Positions 1 to 8,507 of a DNA stretch of 64,000 nt are shown here, piece after piece; position 1 is the stretch's first letter; the number at the start of each line of letters is the position of its first letter. The translations under genes and the position numbers were made by a program. The DNA is from Treponema sp. OMZ 790 (lineage in GTDB: Bacteria > Spirochaetota > Spirochaetia > Treponematales > Treponemataceae). The stretch is taken from positions 2,728,001-2,792,000 of the forward strand of contig NZ_CP051201.1 of NCBI RefSeq assembly GCF_024181285.1, in the 5' to 3' direction. Under the pieces are notes generated by a model that saw nothing but the letters and a program-made list of their open reading frames with translations, made no database searches and was not told the DNA's origin.

Positions 1-84
1 GAAACCGGCACTCATACCGAACTTATAAACAAAAACGGCCGCTACGCCGAAATGTTCAAAAAGCAAAGTGTTCGGTATAAATGA
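1..84 (+). CDS. ABC transporter ATP-binding/permease protein, C-terminal end (partial)
   Basis: The window opens inside a reading frame that starts at base 1 and stops with TGA at 82-84. The 27 visible residues contain GTHTELI followed by NGRYAEMFKKQS. This is the usual end of an exporter-type ABC ATPase, after the H-loop, where 'G-T-H-x-E-L' precedes the last helix. Everything upstream lies outside the window, so the substrate cannot be judged. A strong hairpin terminator follows directly. Confidence 0.75.
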   Translation, partial: ETGTHTELINKNGRYAEMFKKQSVRYK

Positions 85-113
85 AAAAAGCCCTCGGAAG
101 CGAGGGCTTTTTT
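84..113. terminator. Bidirectional rho-independent terminator
   Basis: The stem GCCCTCG (90-96) pairs with CGAGGGC (101-107) around a GAAG loop. A run of A precedes the stem and a run of T follows it, so the hairpin can work for the ABC gene on the plus strand and for the RNase Y gene on the minus strand. Confidence 0.85.
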
Positions 114-122
114 GTTTAAGTG

Positions 123-1652
123 TTAGCGGGCGTATTCTACGATACGTGTTTCCCGAATCAAGGTTACGCGGATTCTTCCGGGGTACTGTAAATCGTTTTC
201 GATTTTTTTTGCAATGTCCCGGGCCAAAATCTTGGTATCGGCATCGGAAATCTTTTCGTTGTTGATAACAACCCGCAATTCCCTTCCGGCTTGGATTGCA
301 TAAGCCTTTTCGACTCCGCTAAAGCCTTCAGCCAGCTGTTCAAGGTTTTCAAGCCGCTTAACGTAGTTATCCATAGTTTCGCGTCTTGCACCCGGACGGG
401 CGGCTGAAATTGCATCTGCAATCTGCACTATTACCGATTCAATGCAGGTGGGCTCTATATCGTTGTGATGAGCACCTACGGCATTGACAACCCTCGGATC
501 TTCATTGATCTTCTTTGCAAGCTCCATACCTATTTCTGCATGGTTTTTATCGGAATCGGTTTCTGCACCCTTTCCGACATCATGCAGCAAGGCACCGCGT
601 TTTGCGATTTCGACATTTGCGCCGATTTCGCTTGCAATCATTCCTGCTATTATGGCAACCTCTTTAGAATGCTGAAGCACATTTTGTCCATAGCTCGTTC
701 TAAAGTAGAGCCTTCCCAAGGCCCTTACACCTTCTTGGTTCATGTTATGGATACCGAGGTCGAATAAAACCCTTTCTCCTTCTTCATAAACCTTTTGCGA
801 AATTTCTCTGGTTACCTTTTGTACAATCTCTTCAATGCGGGCCGGGTGAATTCGGCCGTCAAGAATCAACCTTTCCAAAGCAACCCTTGCAATTTCCTTG
901 CGTACAGGGTCAAAACAAGATACTACAACAGCCTCAGGTGTATCGTCGATTATTATGTCTACACCGGTTAGAGTTTCCAAGGCTCGAATGTTGCGGCCTT
1001 CGCGGCCGATAATTCTTCCTTTCATCTCATCGCTGGGCAAGCTGACCGTTGAGACAGTGATGTCGCTCGCCGTTTCCGTTGCAAGACGTTGGATCGTCGT
1101 AATTAAAATATCGCGCGCCTTTTTTTCTGCTGTCAGCTGAGCTTCTTGTTCTATCTTGTTTATAATAGTAACCGCATCATGCTTTGCTTCAGTTTCCAAG
1201 TCGCGGATAATCAAATCCTTTGCCTGCTGCTGGGTTAAACCGGAAATTCTTTCCAATTCTTCCCTGTATCTTTCTTCTTCGCCGCTTAAAATTTCAGTAC
1301 GCTCATCAAGTGCGGCTTCCCTCTTGACAAGCTCTTTTTCTTGTTTTTCAACAGTTTCGACACGTTTATCGAGAAGTTCCTCTTTTTGTGCCAACCTGCG
1401 TTCAAAACGCTGGAGATCGCTCCTGCGTTCCCGATTTTCCCGTTCCTGCTGTTTTTGTTCCCGAATCAGCTGCTCTTTTGCTTCAAGAAGAAATTCCTTC
1501 TTTTGAGCTTCAGCTTCTTTTATTGCCTCCTGTAAAATCCGTTCTGCACGTTGTTCAGAAGCAGATAGTTGAAATCTGGCATAAAGCCAGCGAATCGTCC
1601 ATCCAAGAATTATACAGACAGCAGGAAGGATGACATACAAAATCCAGTTCAT
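123..1652 (-). CDS. rny: Ribonuclease Y
   Basis: RNase Y is a membrane-anchored endoribonuclease that initiates mRNA decay. The 509-residue protein begins with one hydrophobic segment (about residues 3-22). A long charged coiled coil follows to about residue 190. The KH domain carries GRIIGREGRN near residue 212, and the HD phosphohydrolase domain carries LLHDVGKG near residue 356. Both length and domain order fit the family. The frame is open further upstream to 1787, but the ATG at 1652 is preferred: AGGAG lies nine bases before it, the protein then begins right at the membrane anchor, and a good promoter lies between the two candidate starts. It ends against the shared terminator. The selenothioredoxin gene is divergent from it. 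Confidence 0.95.
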   Translation of the reverse strand: MNWILYVILPAVCIILGWTIRWLYARFQLSASEQRAERILQEAIKEAEAQKKEFLLEAKEQLIREQKQQERENRERRSDLQRFERRLAQKEELLDKRVETVEKQEKELVKREAALDERTEILSGEEERYREELERISGLTQQQAKDLIIRDLETEAKHDAVTIINKIEQEAQLTAEKKARDILITTIQRLATETASDITVSTVSLPSDEMKGRIIGREGRNIRALETLTGVDIIIDDTPEAVVVSCFDPVRKEIARVALERLILDGRIHPARIEEIVQKVTREISQKVYEEGERVLFDLGIHNMNQEGVRALGRLYFRTSYGQNVLQHSKEVAIIAGMIASEIGANVEIAKRGALLHDVGKGAETDSDKNHAEIGMELAKKINEDPRVVNAVGAHHNDIEPTCIESVIVQIADAISAARPGARRETMDNYVKRLENLEQLAEGFSGVEKAYAIQAGRELRVVINNEKISDADTKILARDIAKKIENDLQYPGRIRVTLIRETRIVEYAR

Positions 1653-1689
1653 TGGTATGCTCCTAAAAAGTGTACTACTGTCCAGTCTC

Positions 1690-1718
1690 ATAATACAGGC
1701 AATCGAAAAAAAAGTCAA
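1690..1718 (-). promoter_or_regulatory. Probable sigma-70 promoter of rny
   Basis: Read on the minus strand, TTGACT (1718-1713) and TATTAT (1695-1690) are separated by 17 bases, each matching the consensus at five of six positions. Transcription would start near 1683, about 30 bases before the chosen rny ATG. Confidence 0.6.
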
Positions 1719-1750
1719 TAAAAATGAGGAAAATAAATAGAATTTATGTC

Positions 1751-1779
1751 TTGCCGTATATTTTAGAATTCCGTATATT
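1751..1779 (+). promoter_or_regulatory. Probable sigma-70 promoter of the thioredoxin gene
   Basis: TTGCCG (1751-1756) and TATATT (1774-1779) are separated by 17 bases, with four and five consensus matches. The predicted start leaves a leader of roughly 45 bases with AGGAG before the ATG at 1834. Confidence 0.5.
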
Positions 1780-1833
1780 GTAACCAATCGGGAAAAATGA
1801 TTTTTTCTAAATCTAAATTATAAGGAGATGATT

Positions 1834-2151
1834 ATGGCAGTATTGGATATTACAAGTGCTAACTTTGATGAGACCCTAAAGACTACCAAGCCCGTTTTAG
1901 TCGATTTTTGGGCTCCTTGGTGACCGGCATGTGTGCAGCTCAGTCCTGAGCTGGAGGCAGCCGAAGCGGAACTCGGCGATAAGGCTGTAATAACACAGTC
2001 TAACGTGGATAATGCACGCGAATTAGCAGTAAAATTTAAGTTTATGTCAATTCCTACCCTCGTCGTTTTAAAAGACGGAAAAGAGGTAGACAGGTACACA
2101 GGCTATATGCCTAAAAAAGACCTTGTAAACTTTGTTTCAAAGCATATCTAA
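1834..2151 (+). CDS. trxA: Selenocysteine-containing thioredoxin (UGA recoded at codon 30)
   Basis: Thioredoxin reduces protein disulfides. In glycine-reductase organisms it supplies electrons to the Grd complex. The ATG at 1834 follows a TAAGGAGATGATT ribosome site. Reading continues for 29 codons to VDFWAPW, then TGA at 1921-1923, then [10 protein letters not shown] in the same frame to TAA at 2149-2151. With the TGA read as Sec the protein has 105 residues, the normal thioredoxin length. The active site becomes W-U-P-A-C in place of W-C-G-P-C, so Sec replaces the attacking cysteine. The cis-proline loop ([12 protein letters not shown]) is intact. A stem-loop follows the UGA at the distance expected for a bacterial SECIS. 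grdD and grdC lie next to it in convergent orientation, which fits a selenium-dependent glycine reductase system. Automatic annotation would likely call a truncated gene from GTG 1933. Confidence 0.9.
1921..1953 (+). promoter_or_regulatory. Putative bacterial SECIS element
   Basis: Twelve bases after the TGA, CAGCTCAG (1936-1943) and CTGAGCTG (1946-1953) form a perfect inverted repeat. Folded with a six-base stem it leaves an AGTCCT apical loop containing GU. Placement within the coding sequence just behind the UGA is what SelB-dependent insertion requires in bacteria. Confidence 0.7.
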
Positions 2152-2158
2152 AAGAAAA

Positions 2159-2190
2159 GGCGGGAGCTTTTAAAGCGTCCCGCCTTTTTT
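2159..2190. terminator. Rho-independent terminator between trxA and grdD
   Basis: GGCGGGA (2159-2165) pairs with TCCCGCC (2178-2184), with an inner GCTTT/AAAGC extension, followed by six T. It lies between two convergent genes. The U tract serves the plus-strand trxA; the minus-strand side is less T-rich. Confidence 0.75.
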
Positions 2191-2194
2191 GTTT

Positions 2195-3349
2195 TTAAAT
2201 GTAATCGGCCTTGTGGAGTATATCCCTTGCCTTGGGTAAGTCTTCTTCGCTTACCATAATTACGGGGCCAGTACAACCCATTCCCGTCTCGGCATAGATT
2301 CCTTCCTTCCAAAGAGCCTTGCAAGCGTCTTCGATTTCGATAACATCGATTCCGGGGATACCGGCATCAACCGTTTTCTTGGGCGGAGCCTTTACCTCTT
2401 CGGCAGCGGCTGCTGCAACGGGCTTTGCTCCGGGCATGTCTTCCAAGAGTTCATCCAAGCCTGCTTTTTTAGCGGCCTTGAGTTCTTCTGCATAAATGCC
2501 GTGAACATTGTTCTTTGCACAGTCTGCAACGAATTTTAAGGCGTTTGCGATTGCAGGAGCTCCGGATGCTCTCGAAATAATTCCGACAACATCATCATAG
2601 CCTGAACCGATACAGGGTCCGTAACCGAAGCCTGAACCTTCATAGCTTCCTCCGGTTACAAAGGAAGAAAATAGCTTAATGAGCAGGTTTCCTGTAAGGG
2701 TATCGCAAACCATTACATCGGGAGTTCCCTGCAAGAGATCGTTTCCTCTCATGCGGACACCTCCGTCTGCACGGTTTGATTCGGTGTAGCTTACCTTGTA
2801 ACCCCTTTCCTTCATCTTGTTTAAGGCCTTTTCTATAACGGCGATGCCGTCAATGTTCAAAAGACCTACTGTGGGCTCGGCTATTCCTGAAGCCTTAGCA
2901 ACGGCAATACCGCCGATAGCGTTTAAAAGCATGGCCTTGTAGCGGTTTGCATCGGTTGTTCCCGTAGTGGTAGCAAGAATCATCTCGCGTCCCTTTCCGG
3001 GGGTTACGACCTTTCCTACTGTGCTTACGCCCAAGGGGAAGTTATAGTGCATGGTTACACAGGCCTTAATTGTTCCTTCTTTAAAAAGGCGTTCCATTTC
3101 TTTATGAGCATCTTCGAGAGTTGCTGCAGGGAAATGCTTTAAGCCCTTTACTTCAGGGCCTCCGATAAGGATTACATCCAAATCGGGGTTCCTTTTTGCG
3201 GCAAGCTCTGCGGCATAAACAAGCTCTGCTTCGCCGTGTTCGCTTCCCGGAATGGTTAAACCGACGGGGAATCGGCCGGCAAATGAGCCGCCTTCAAGCC
3301 CTTCGGCAAGTCCTAAAAATAAATCAGCAATTTGTTTTTTATCTGCCAT
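2195..3349 (-). CDS. grdD: Glycine/sarcosine/betaine reductase complex component C, alpha subunit
   Basis: GrdD and GrdC form protein C. Protein C releases acetyl phosphate from the Se-carboxymethyl group carried by selenoprotein A, so it conserves energy from glycine reduction. The 384-residue product has a PlsX-like body, with glycine-rich LTIPGSEHGEAELVYAA near residue 31 and ATTTGTTDANRYKAMLLNAI near 128. Cys359 lies in GMGCTGPVIMV, matching the cysteine known from the Eubacterium acidaminophilum enzyme to carry the acetyl thioester. An Ala/Pro-rich linker near residues 298-325 separates the two parts. It lies 12 bases downstream of grdC and is surely co-transcribed with it. The selenoprotein genes grdA and grdB are not in the window. 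Confidence 0.93.
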   Translation of the reverse strand: MADKKQIADLFLGLAEGLEGGSFAGRFPVGLTIPGSEHGEAELVYAAELAAKRNPDLDVILIGGPEVKGLKHFPAATLEDAHKEMERLFKEGTIKACVTMHYNFPLGVSTVGKVVTPGKGREMILATTTGTTDANRYKAMLLNAIGGIAVAKASGIAEPTVGLLNIDGIAVIEKALNKMKERGYKVSYTESNRADGGVRMRGNDLLQGTPDVMVCDTLTGNLLIKLFSSFVTGGSYEGSGFGYGPCIGSGYDDVVGIISRASGAPAIANALKFVADCAKNNVHGIYAEELKAAKKAGLDELLEDMPGAKPVAAAAAEEVKAPPKKTVDAGIPGIDVIEIEDACKALWKEGIYAETGMGCTGPVIMVSEEDLPKARDILHKADYI

Positions 3350-3361
3350 ATTCTTATCTCC

Positions 3362-4900
3362 TTAGTTTTGGGATTTGAGAATATTTTCGGCTACGTTTCT
3401 CATTGCTTCGGCAACAATCTTCTTTATTCCGGCTGTGTCCTGACCTGCAGAAGCGGAGCCTTTTCCGTCATTGGCTTCAATCAAGAAGCTCAAGCCGTCA
3501 AAGAGGTTTGTAAGACGGCCGAGGAACAAACTTCCCTTTCCGATTATCATTGTATTTTTGAGTTTTCCTGCCATCATATCGCGGCGAGCATGTCCGATGA
3601 AGGGAACGCCTGAGGGGATGTGTCCCTGAGTGGGAGCAAAACCTACAACTCCGTGTTTTTTTACGAATTCGGCGATTTGAGCTTTTTCAAGCTGGCCTTT
3701 CATAACGCTTAAGGCTGCAATCATCTTTACGTTTGCTTCGGGTACGTTACCTGCACCTGCGGGAGCGGTAATTTCGTGGTTTTGAAGCTCTGCCGAGTAT
3801 TTTTCGATGTCGGTCATCTTTAAGCCGGCTGCATTGAGGGGATCGTAGACCAATACGCTCATAACGGCCTGAGGAGCGGAACCGGAAGAAATTACGTGCT
3901 TTCCTACAACTTCGGTATTGATAACGGGGTTTACTCCGTCGTCTGCACTGAGCATAACGGCAAAGCCTCCGATCATATCTTCAAAGAGAGGTAGGTCTTT
4001 TTTTACATGGTCTTTTCCGTTCATACCGAGCTTGGGTACAGAACCTCCCGAAACGACCAATACGTTTTTAAAGATACCTGCTGCTACAAGGGCGGCTCCG
4101 TGGATTATTGCGTGAACGGGAGCTGCACAGAAGCCTCGAACGTCCGAACCAGTTGCGTTTACACAGCCTGATTTTTCTCCGACTGCCTTTGCAATGTTTC
4201 CGCCTCCTCTCTGGTTAATATCGCCTGCGGCTTCTTCCGAACATTCGATGATGTATTCGACATCTTTCATATCGATGCCTTCGAGTTTTCCCATGTGCCA
4301 TGCGGAAAGAATACCGGAAGCCTTTGTGGCGAGGTTTTCGAGCATGGTGTGGGCACTCAAGTTTTCGTCTGTGTCGTGAGCCTGCTTTACACAACCGATG
4401 AGCTTTCCCTGTTCGTAGAGGCCTTCAGCCGTGTGAGCGTCTACCATTTTTTGGATTTCTGCAATGTCGTGGCCTTCTCCGAGCTTAATATCCTGAGTTT
4501 TCATAATAGGATGATTTTCGATGAGTTTTGCAGCTTCGGCTGTGAATTCCTTTGAGAAATAAACGAGTTCAAAAACGTCGGCATGTTTCATCAAGATGTA
4601 GAACTCGGCCTGAGTCATAATTTCGCCGAATTTACCCTTTTTTTCGGCCTTTTTTGCGTCCTTGTACCAAGGTTCGGGGATTTTTTCCAAATCTTCGGGA
4701 GCCATGTTTCCGATATAAACTTGGTTAGGCGGATAGTTTACTGCCTCTTCAAAGCTTCGTAAGTGAGAGGGGATTGCCTTTAAATATTCATCCTCAGGGT
4801 TTGCAAGCCTTGTGCCTGTTTGAGTTGAACCGTTGTGAAAGAGAAGATCGGGAGCATGAACTAGGATGTAGCTTGCTCCTTTTATAGCGACTTTTGCCAT
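3362..4900 (-). CDS. grdC: Glycine/sarcosine/betaine reductase complex component C, beta subunit
   Basis: GrdC is the 512-residue beta subunit of protein C, partner of GrdD. The family shares the thiolase/FabH fold. Here the N-terminal part carries SYILVHAPDLLFHNGSTQ, and a Cys-containing stretch (VRGFCAAPVHAIIHGAALVA) lies near residue 260. The C-terminal part carries GFAPTQGHIPSGVPFIGHAR, typical of the family. The ATG at 4900 has TGGAGG five bases upstream. It is the first gene of a two-gene operon with grdD. A minus-strand promoter lies immediately upstream and would leave a very short leader. I see no glycine riboswitch in the upstream 250 bases. Confidence 0.93.
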   Translation of the reverse strand: MAKVAIKGASYILVHAPDLLFHNGSTQTGTRLANPEDEYLKAIPSHLRSFEEAVNYPPNQVYIGNMAPEDLEKIPEPWYKDAKKAEKKGKFGEIMTQAEFYILMKHADVFELVYFSKEFTAEAAKLIENHPIMKTQDIKLGEGHDIAEIQKMVDAHTAEGLYEQGKLIGCVKQAHDTDENLSAHTMLENLATKASGILSAWHMGKLEGIDMKDVEYIIECSEEAAGDINQRGGGNIAKAVGEKSGCVNATGSDVRGFCAAPVHAIIHGAALVAAGIFKNVLVVSGGSVPKLGMNGKDHVKKDLPLFEDMIGGFAVMLSADDGVNPVINTEVVGKHVISSGSAPQAVMSVLVYDPLNAAGLKMTDIEKYSAELQNHEITAPAGAGNVPEANVKMIAALSVMKGQLEKAQIAEFVKKHGVVGFAPTQGHIPSGVPFIGHARRDMMAGKLKNTMIIGKGSLFLGRLTNLFDGLSFLIEANDGKGSASAGQDTAGIKKIVAEAMRNVAENILKSQN

Positions 4901-4915
4901 AATGCCTCCAAAAAA

Positions 4916-4944
4916 TTTATATAAAATTTAAAATGATTTGCCAA
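4916..4944 (-). promoter_or_regulatory. Candidate promoter of grdCD
   Basis: On the minus strand TTGGCA (4944-4939) and TATAAA (4921-4916) are separated by 17 bases, each with five consensus matches. The predicted start at about 4909 would leave a leader of only about nine bases, barely including the ribosome site. This is unusual, so the call is tentative. Confidence 0.4.
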
Positions 4945-5078
4945 TTAATAACGATGGCTTTTTTATTCTATATTAAATTCGTTTATTATTCAAGTATCCG
5001 TTAAATTGCCAAAGCTTCTGTTGTTAGTTGTTAAAGATTTCGCCGCAAGGTTAAGGATTAATCTTTCATAATTTTCGG

Positions 5079-5108
5079 CTGGCATTTTTATATTTTTTGT
5101 GGTATAAT
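5079..5108 (+). promoter_or_regulatory. Candidate promoter of uppP
   Basis: A perfect TATAAT lies at 5103-5108, with a weaker CTGGCA at 5079-5084 (18-base spacing). The predicted transcript starts near 5115, about 35 bases before the uppP ATG. Confidence 0.45.
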
Positions 5109-5150
5109 CCCACACTGATTTTTTTAAAAAAGCTTTTCGGGAGAATTTTT

Positions 5151-5960
5151 ATGTCAATTTTTCAAGCTATTATTTTGGGAGCCGTTCAAGGCTTTGCTGA
5201 GTTTTTACCTGTTTCAAGTTCGGGGCACTTGGCTGTTGTAGAATATTTTTTTAAACAAGAAGATCTGCCCATCCTTTTTGACATACTTTTGCATGTTGCT
5301 ACCCTTGCAGCTGTCTGCACGGTTTTTGCAAAAAAAATTGCCGGGCTTTTTTGTGTTTTAGGCAGATTTATAATAAGAAAATCCAAACCGGAAGATAAAG
5401 AAGATTTAAACATAATAGCCGCAATCATAATCGCTACGGCAATTACGGGAGTAATAGGCCTGCTCTTAAGGGACTGGGTGAAGGTCATAGATATCCGTTT
5501 TATACCCATATTTTTTATAGTTACCGGACTTCTTTTAATAGCCTCATCTAAAATAAAATGCGGCAAATCTTCAAAAAAGATAGGTCTAATCACAGCCATT
5601 GTTACGGGATTTGCTCAAGGAATCGGAGTTATACCCGGTATTTCTCGTTCAGGAAGTACTATTTCGGCTTCTCTTTTTGCAGGCCTTGATCGTGAAAAAG
5701 CCGGAGAATTTTCGTTTTTATTGTCCATACCGGCGATTCTTGCCGCATTTATACTTGAAGTTAAATCTGCCGATAATCTGTTTGCAGGTATAAGCCCCAT
5801 AGCTTTAATTGCCGGAATGATAAGTGCCTTCATTGTAGGTTATTTTTCTCTTCGGTTTTTGCTTACACTTATAAAAAAAGGAAAGCTCATGTACTTTGCT
5901 TTCTATTTAATTCCTCTCGGAATAGGACTTAGCGTCTATTTTTGGGGTTTTGCCGGATAA
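5151..5960 (+). CDS. uppP: Undecaprenyl-diphosphate phosphatase
   Basis: UppP (BacA) dephosphorylates undecaprenyl pyrophosphate to recycle the lipid carrier for cell-wall synthesis. The 269-residue integral membrane protein carries both family signatures: GFAEFLPVSSSGHL near residue 14, with catalytic Glu and Ser/His, and GIGVIPGISRSGSTISASL near residue 159, with the conserved Arg. About eight hydrophobic segments are visible. The ATG at 5151 has GGGAG upstream; an earlier in-frame ATG at 5097 lies between the candidate promoter elements and is rejected. ftsK follows 23 bases later and may share its transcript. Confidence 0.94.
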   Translation: MSIFQAIILGAVQGFAEFLPVSSSGHLAVVEYFFKQEDLPILFDILLHVATLAAVCTVFAKKIAGLFCVLGRFIIRKSKPEDKEDLNIIAAIIIATAITGVIGLLLRDWVKVIDIRFIPIFFIVTGLLLIASSKIKCGKSSKKIGLITAIVTGFAQGIGVIPGISRSGSTISASLFAGLDREKAGEFSFLLSIPAILAAFILEVKSADNLFAGISPIALIAGMISAFIVGYFSLRFLLTLIKKGKLMYFAFYLIPLGIGLSVYFWGFAG

Positions 5961-5983
5961 TTTTACACAGTCGGAGTTGAAAT

Positions 5984-8482
5984 TTGATAGAAGAATCAAA
6001 ATTTAGAATTATATCTATTTTATTGGGAATACTTATTTTTATATGCTCAATATACATAGCCCTTGCTGTTCTTTTGCCTATTTTCGGCTTTAAAGGATAC
6101 ATCTTTCCGTTTGAAAAAATAGGAACAATTCTCTTTTCCACATATAGATTTTCTTCTTTGCTTATACCAATTATTCTTCTTTATTCTTCAATTTTGTTGA
6201 TGATTCCGGGCTGGTCACTGCATTCAAAATTTTTATTGTCATTTATGCCGGTTTATTTTTTGACCTGCGTTTTGGGAGAGCATTTGATTTATTTTTTGCT
6301 TCCTAAGATTATAAATGAAACAGTACAAGAGTTTACCAAGATTACCATAACCCTCTCAACAGCTCTTTTACTTGTAATAGAAGTTTTTCTTACTCTTATG
6401 TTAACCGAAAGGTTGAATAAAAAAGCATATCTTCCGCCTCAAGAAGAAGAAATTGAAGATATTATAGGCGACAGTTATCCTTCACCGGAAACAGCTGCGG
6501 TTTTCGGTGAAAGAAGTGAGGCAGACAAAACGGGTTTTTGGTTAAAATCAAATACAACTAAATTTGCACCCGACACAAATAGGCAGAGGTTATCGAGCGC
6601 CATGCTTACACGTAATCAATTTATAAAGCCGCAGTTCGACAGCACTGCCGAAGAAGTTAAAGAAGAAGCACCTCCTCTTGAAAATGTAGATGCAGATATA
6701 AAGATAGACATAGGAGATTCTCCTTCTTCTGAGGCAAAAAAAAGTATAATAGATTCTCTTGTCGTTATAGAAGACATAAGTATTGAACAGGATTTGGAAG
6801 AACTCGGCTCCATAGATGAGGGCGAAAAAGATTTATCGAACTCAAACACTCAAGAACTTCCCGAACCTAAAATTGAGGAGCCCGATTACTTTGAAGAAGA
6901 TAACGATATTTCCGAGGCAGAAGAAGATGATGACGATGACGATGAAGATGATTTACAGCCGGAAGAAACCGAGGATGAAGACGCAGATATTCTCTTTTCG
7001 GATGAATTAAGCGACGATATAGAAATCAGTGCTGCTCAGCCGCTTAAACCTAAGGCTGATACAAGAGATAAAAAGAAGGGATATCATATTCCTTATGACT
7101 TATTAACAAAGTATCCCGGAAATGAATATTGGATTGTCGATGATTCGACTCGAAAAGCCGCAGTAGCTTTAAAAAATACCTTTGAAGAATTTAATATAAG
7201 TATAGAAATTACAGGTATCAGAAAAGGGCCCGTAGTTACCATGTTTGAGGTATTACCCCCTCCGGGAATCAAGCTGGGTAAAATTACGGCTCTTCAAGAC
7301 AATATCGCTTTGCGGCTTGCAGCTCAAAGTGTGCGTATTGTTGCTCCTATTCCGGGAAAACAAGCCGTAGGTATTGAGGTGCCTAATGAATCGAGAGCTA
7401 TCGTCGGTTTTAGGGAACTAATCGAAACGCAAATTCCCGAAACCGAAAAAATGGGAATACCCATTGTGCTGGGAAAAGACGTAACGGGAGAACCTCAAAC
7501 TTTGGATCTTTGTCAGACTCCTCACCTTTTGATAGCCGGTGCTACCGGATCGGGTAAATCCGTTTGTGTTAACTCTATTATTCTTTCAATACTTTATAAT
7601 AAAAGCCCCGAAGAAGTAAAGCTCCTCTTGGTTGACCCAAAAATTGTAGAGCTTAAACTTTACAACGGCATCGGTCACTTATTGACACCCGTTATTACGG
7701 AGCCTAAAAAAGCTTTACAGGGTTTACAGTACTGTATATGCGAAATGGAAAGGCGATATGCAATGCTTGATTCTATGAGTGTTCGGGATATTAAAAGCTA
7801 TAATAAAAAGATAAAGCGCGAAAAGATTGCAGCTGAACCTCTGCCCTACATCGTAATAATAATTGACGAATTTGCGGATCTTATGGCAACTACGGGCAAG
7901 GAGCTTGAAGCTACCGTTTCAAGGCTTTGTGCTATGAGCCGTGCCGTAGGTATTCACTTGGTACTTGCAACCCAAAGGCCTTCGACCAACGTAATTACCG
8001 GTTTAATCAAGGCGAACATTCCCAGCAGAATAGCCTTTATGGTTGCCTCGCGTGTTGACAGCCAAATTATTCTTGATAATATCGGGGCCGAAAAACTTTT
8101 AGGAAAAGGAGACATGCTCTATGTAAGTACGACTAAACCCTTCCCGGCCCGAATCCAAGGTACCTTTGTTTCGGATGATGAGGTTGAACAAGTTGTTGAA
8201 TGTGTAAAGACCTTCGGCGAACCCGATTACATAGATGACGAAATATTTGTAGATGATGAAGAATATTCGCAAGGCTCACTTTTTGGAGAAGAAAGCGATC
8301 CTCTTTATGATGAAGCTTTGGAAATTGTTTTGGCGGAAGGAAAGGCTTCGGCTTCTTATATTCAAAGACGGCTCAAAATAGGTTATAACCGTGCTGCCCG
8401 CATTGTGGAAGAAATGGAAGAGCGCGGAGTGGTAGGTCCTGCAAACGGCTCAAAACCAAGGGAAGTAATTACACATTCTTAA
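5984..8482 (+). CDS. ftsK: DNA translocase FtsK/SpoIIIE
   Basis: FtsK couples chromosome segregation to division by pumping DNA through the septum. The 832-residue protein has four hydrophobic segments within residues 1-140. A very acidic linker (about residues 150-365) includes runs of Asp/Glu near residue 310. The motor domain has a Walker A GATGSGKSV near residue 520 and a Walker B IIIDEFADLM near 625, with LATQRPSTNVITG nearby. The C-terminal winged helix (gamma) covers about residues 765-832 and would read KOPS-like signals. Translation appears to begin at TTG 5984 with GGAG upstream. No closer ATG in frame gives a complete first membrane segment. Confidence 0.93.
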   Translation: MIEESKFRIISILLGILIFICSIYIALAVLLPIFGFKGYIFPFEKIGTILFSTYRFSSLLIPIILLYSSILLMIPGWSLHSKFLLSFMPVYFLTCVLGEHLIYFLLPKIINETVQEFTKITITLSTALLLVIEVFLTLMLTERLNKKAYLPPQEEEIEDIIGDSYPSPETAAVFGERSEADKTGFWLKSNTTKFAPDTNRQRLSSAMLTRNQFIKPQFDSTAEEVKEEAPPLENVDADIKIDIGDSPSSEAKKSIIDSLVVIEDISIEQDLEELGSIDEGEKDLSNSNTQELPEPKIEEPDYFEEDNDISEAEEDDDDDDEDDLQPEETEDEDADILFSDELSDDIEISAAQPLKPKADTRDKKKGYHIPYDLLTKYPGNEYWIVDDSTRKAAVALKNTFEEFNISIEITGIRKGPVVTMFEVLPPPGIKLGKITALQDNIALRLAAQSVRIVAPIPGKQAVGIEVPNESRAIVGFRELIETQIPETEKMGIPIVLGKDVTGEPQTLDLCQTPHLLIAGATGSGKSVCVNSIILSILYNKSPEEVKLLLVDPKIVELKLYNGIGHLLTPVITEPKKALQGLQYCICEMERRYAMLDSMSVRDIKSYNKKIKREKIAAEPLPYIVIIIDEFADLMATTGKELEATVSRLCAMSRAVGIHLVLATQRPSTNVITGLIKANIPSRIAFMVASRVDSQIILDNIGAEKLLGKGDMLYVSTTKPFPARIQGTFVSDDEVEQVVECVKTFGEPDYIDDEIFVDDEEYSQGSLFGEESDPLYDEALEIVLAEGKASASYIQRRLKIGYNRAARIVEEMEERGVVGPANGSKPREVITHS

Positions 8483-8507
8483 AAAATAACTATGTGAGGT
8501 AAAATTT

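Noticed and set aside
1653..1787. N-terminal extension of RNase Y to ATG 1787
   Set aside because: No ribosome site, it lies upstream of the probable promoter, and RNase Y proteins start at the membrane anchor.
1933..2151. Short thioredoxin-like gene starting at GTG 1933
   Set aside because: It lacks the N-terminal third. The upstream frame is thioredoxin with a good ATG and ribosome site, joined through a UGA at the active site.
4901..5150. Possible glycine riboswitch upstream of grdC
   Set aside because: No conserved paired aptamer cores are visible, and the probable promoter lies within 45 bases of the grdC start.
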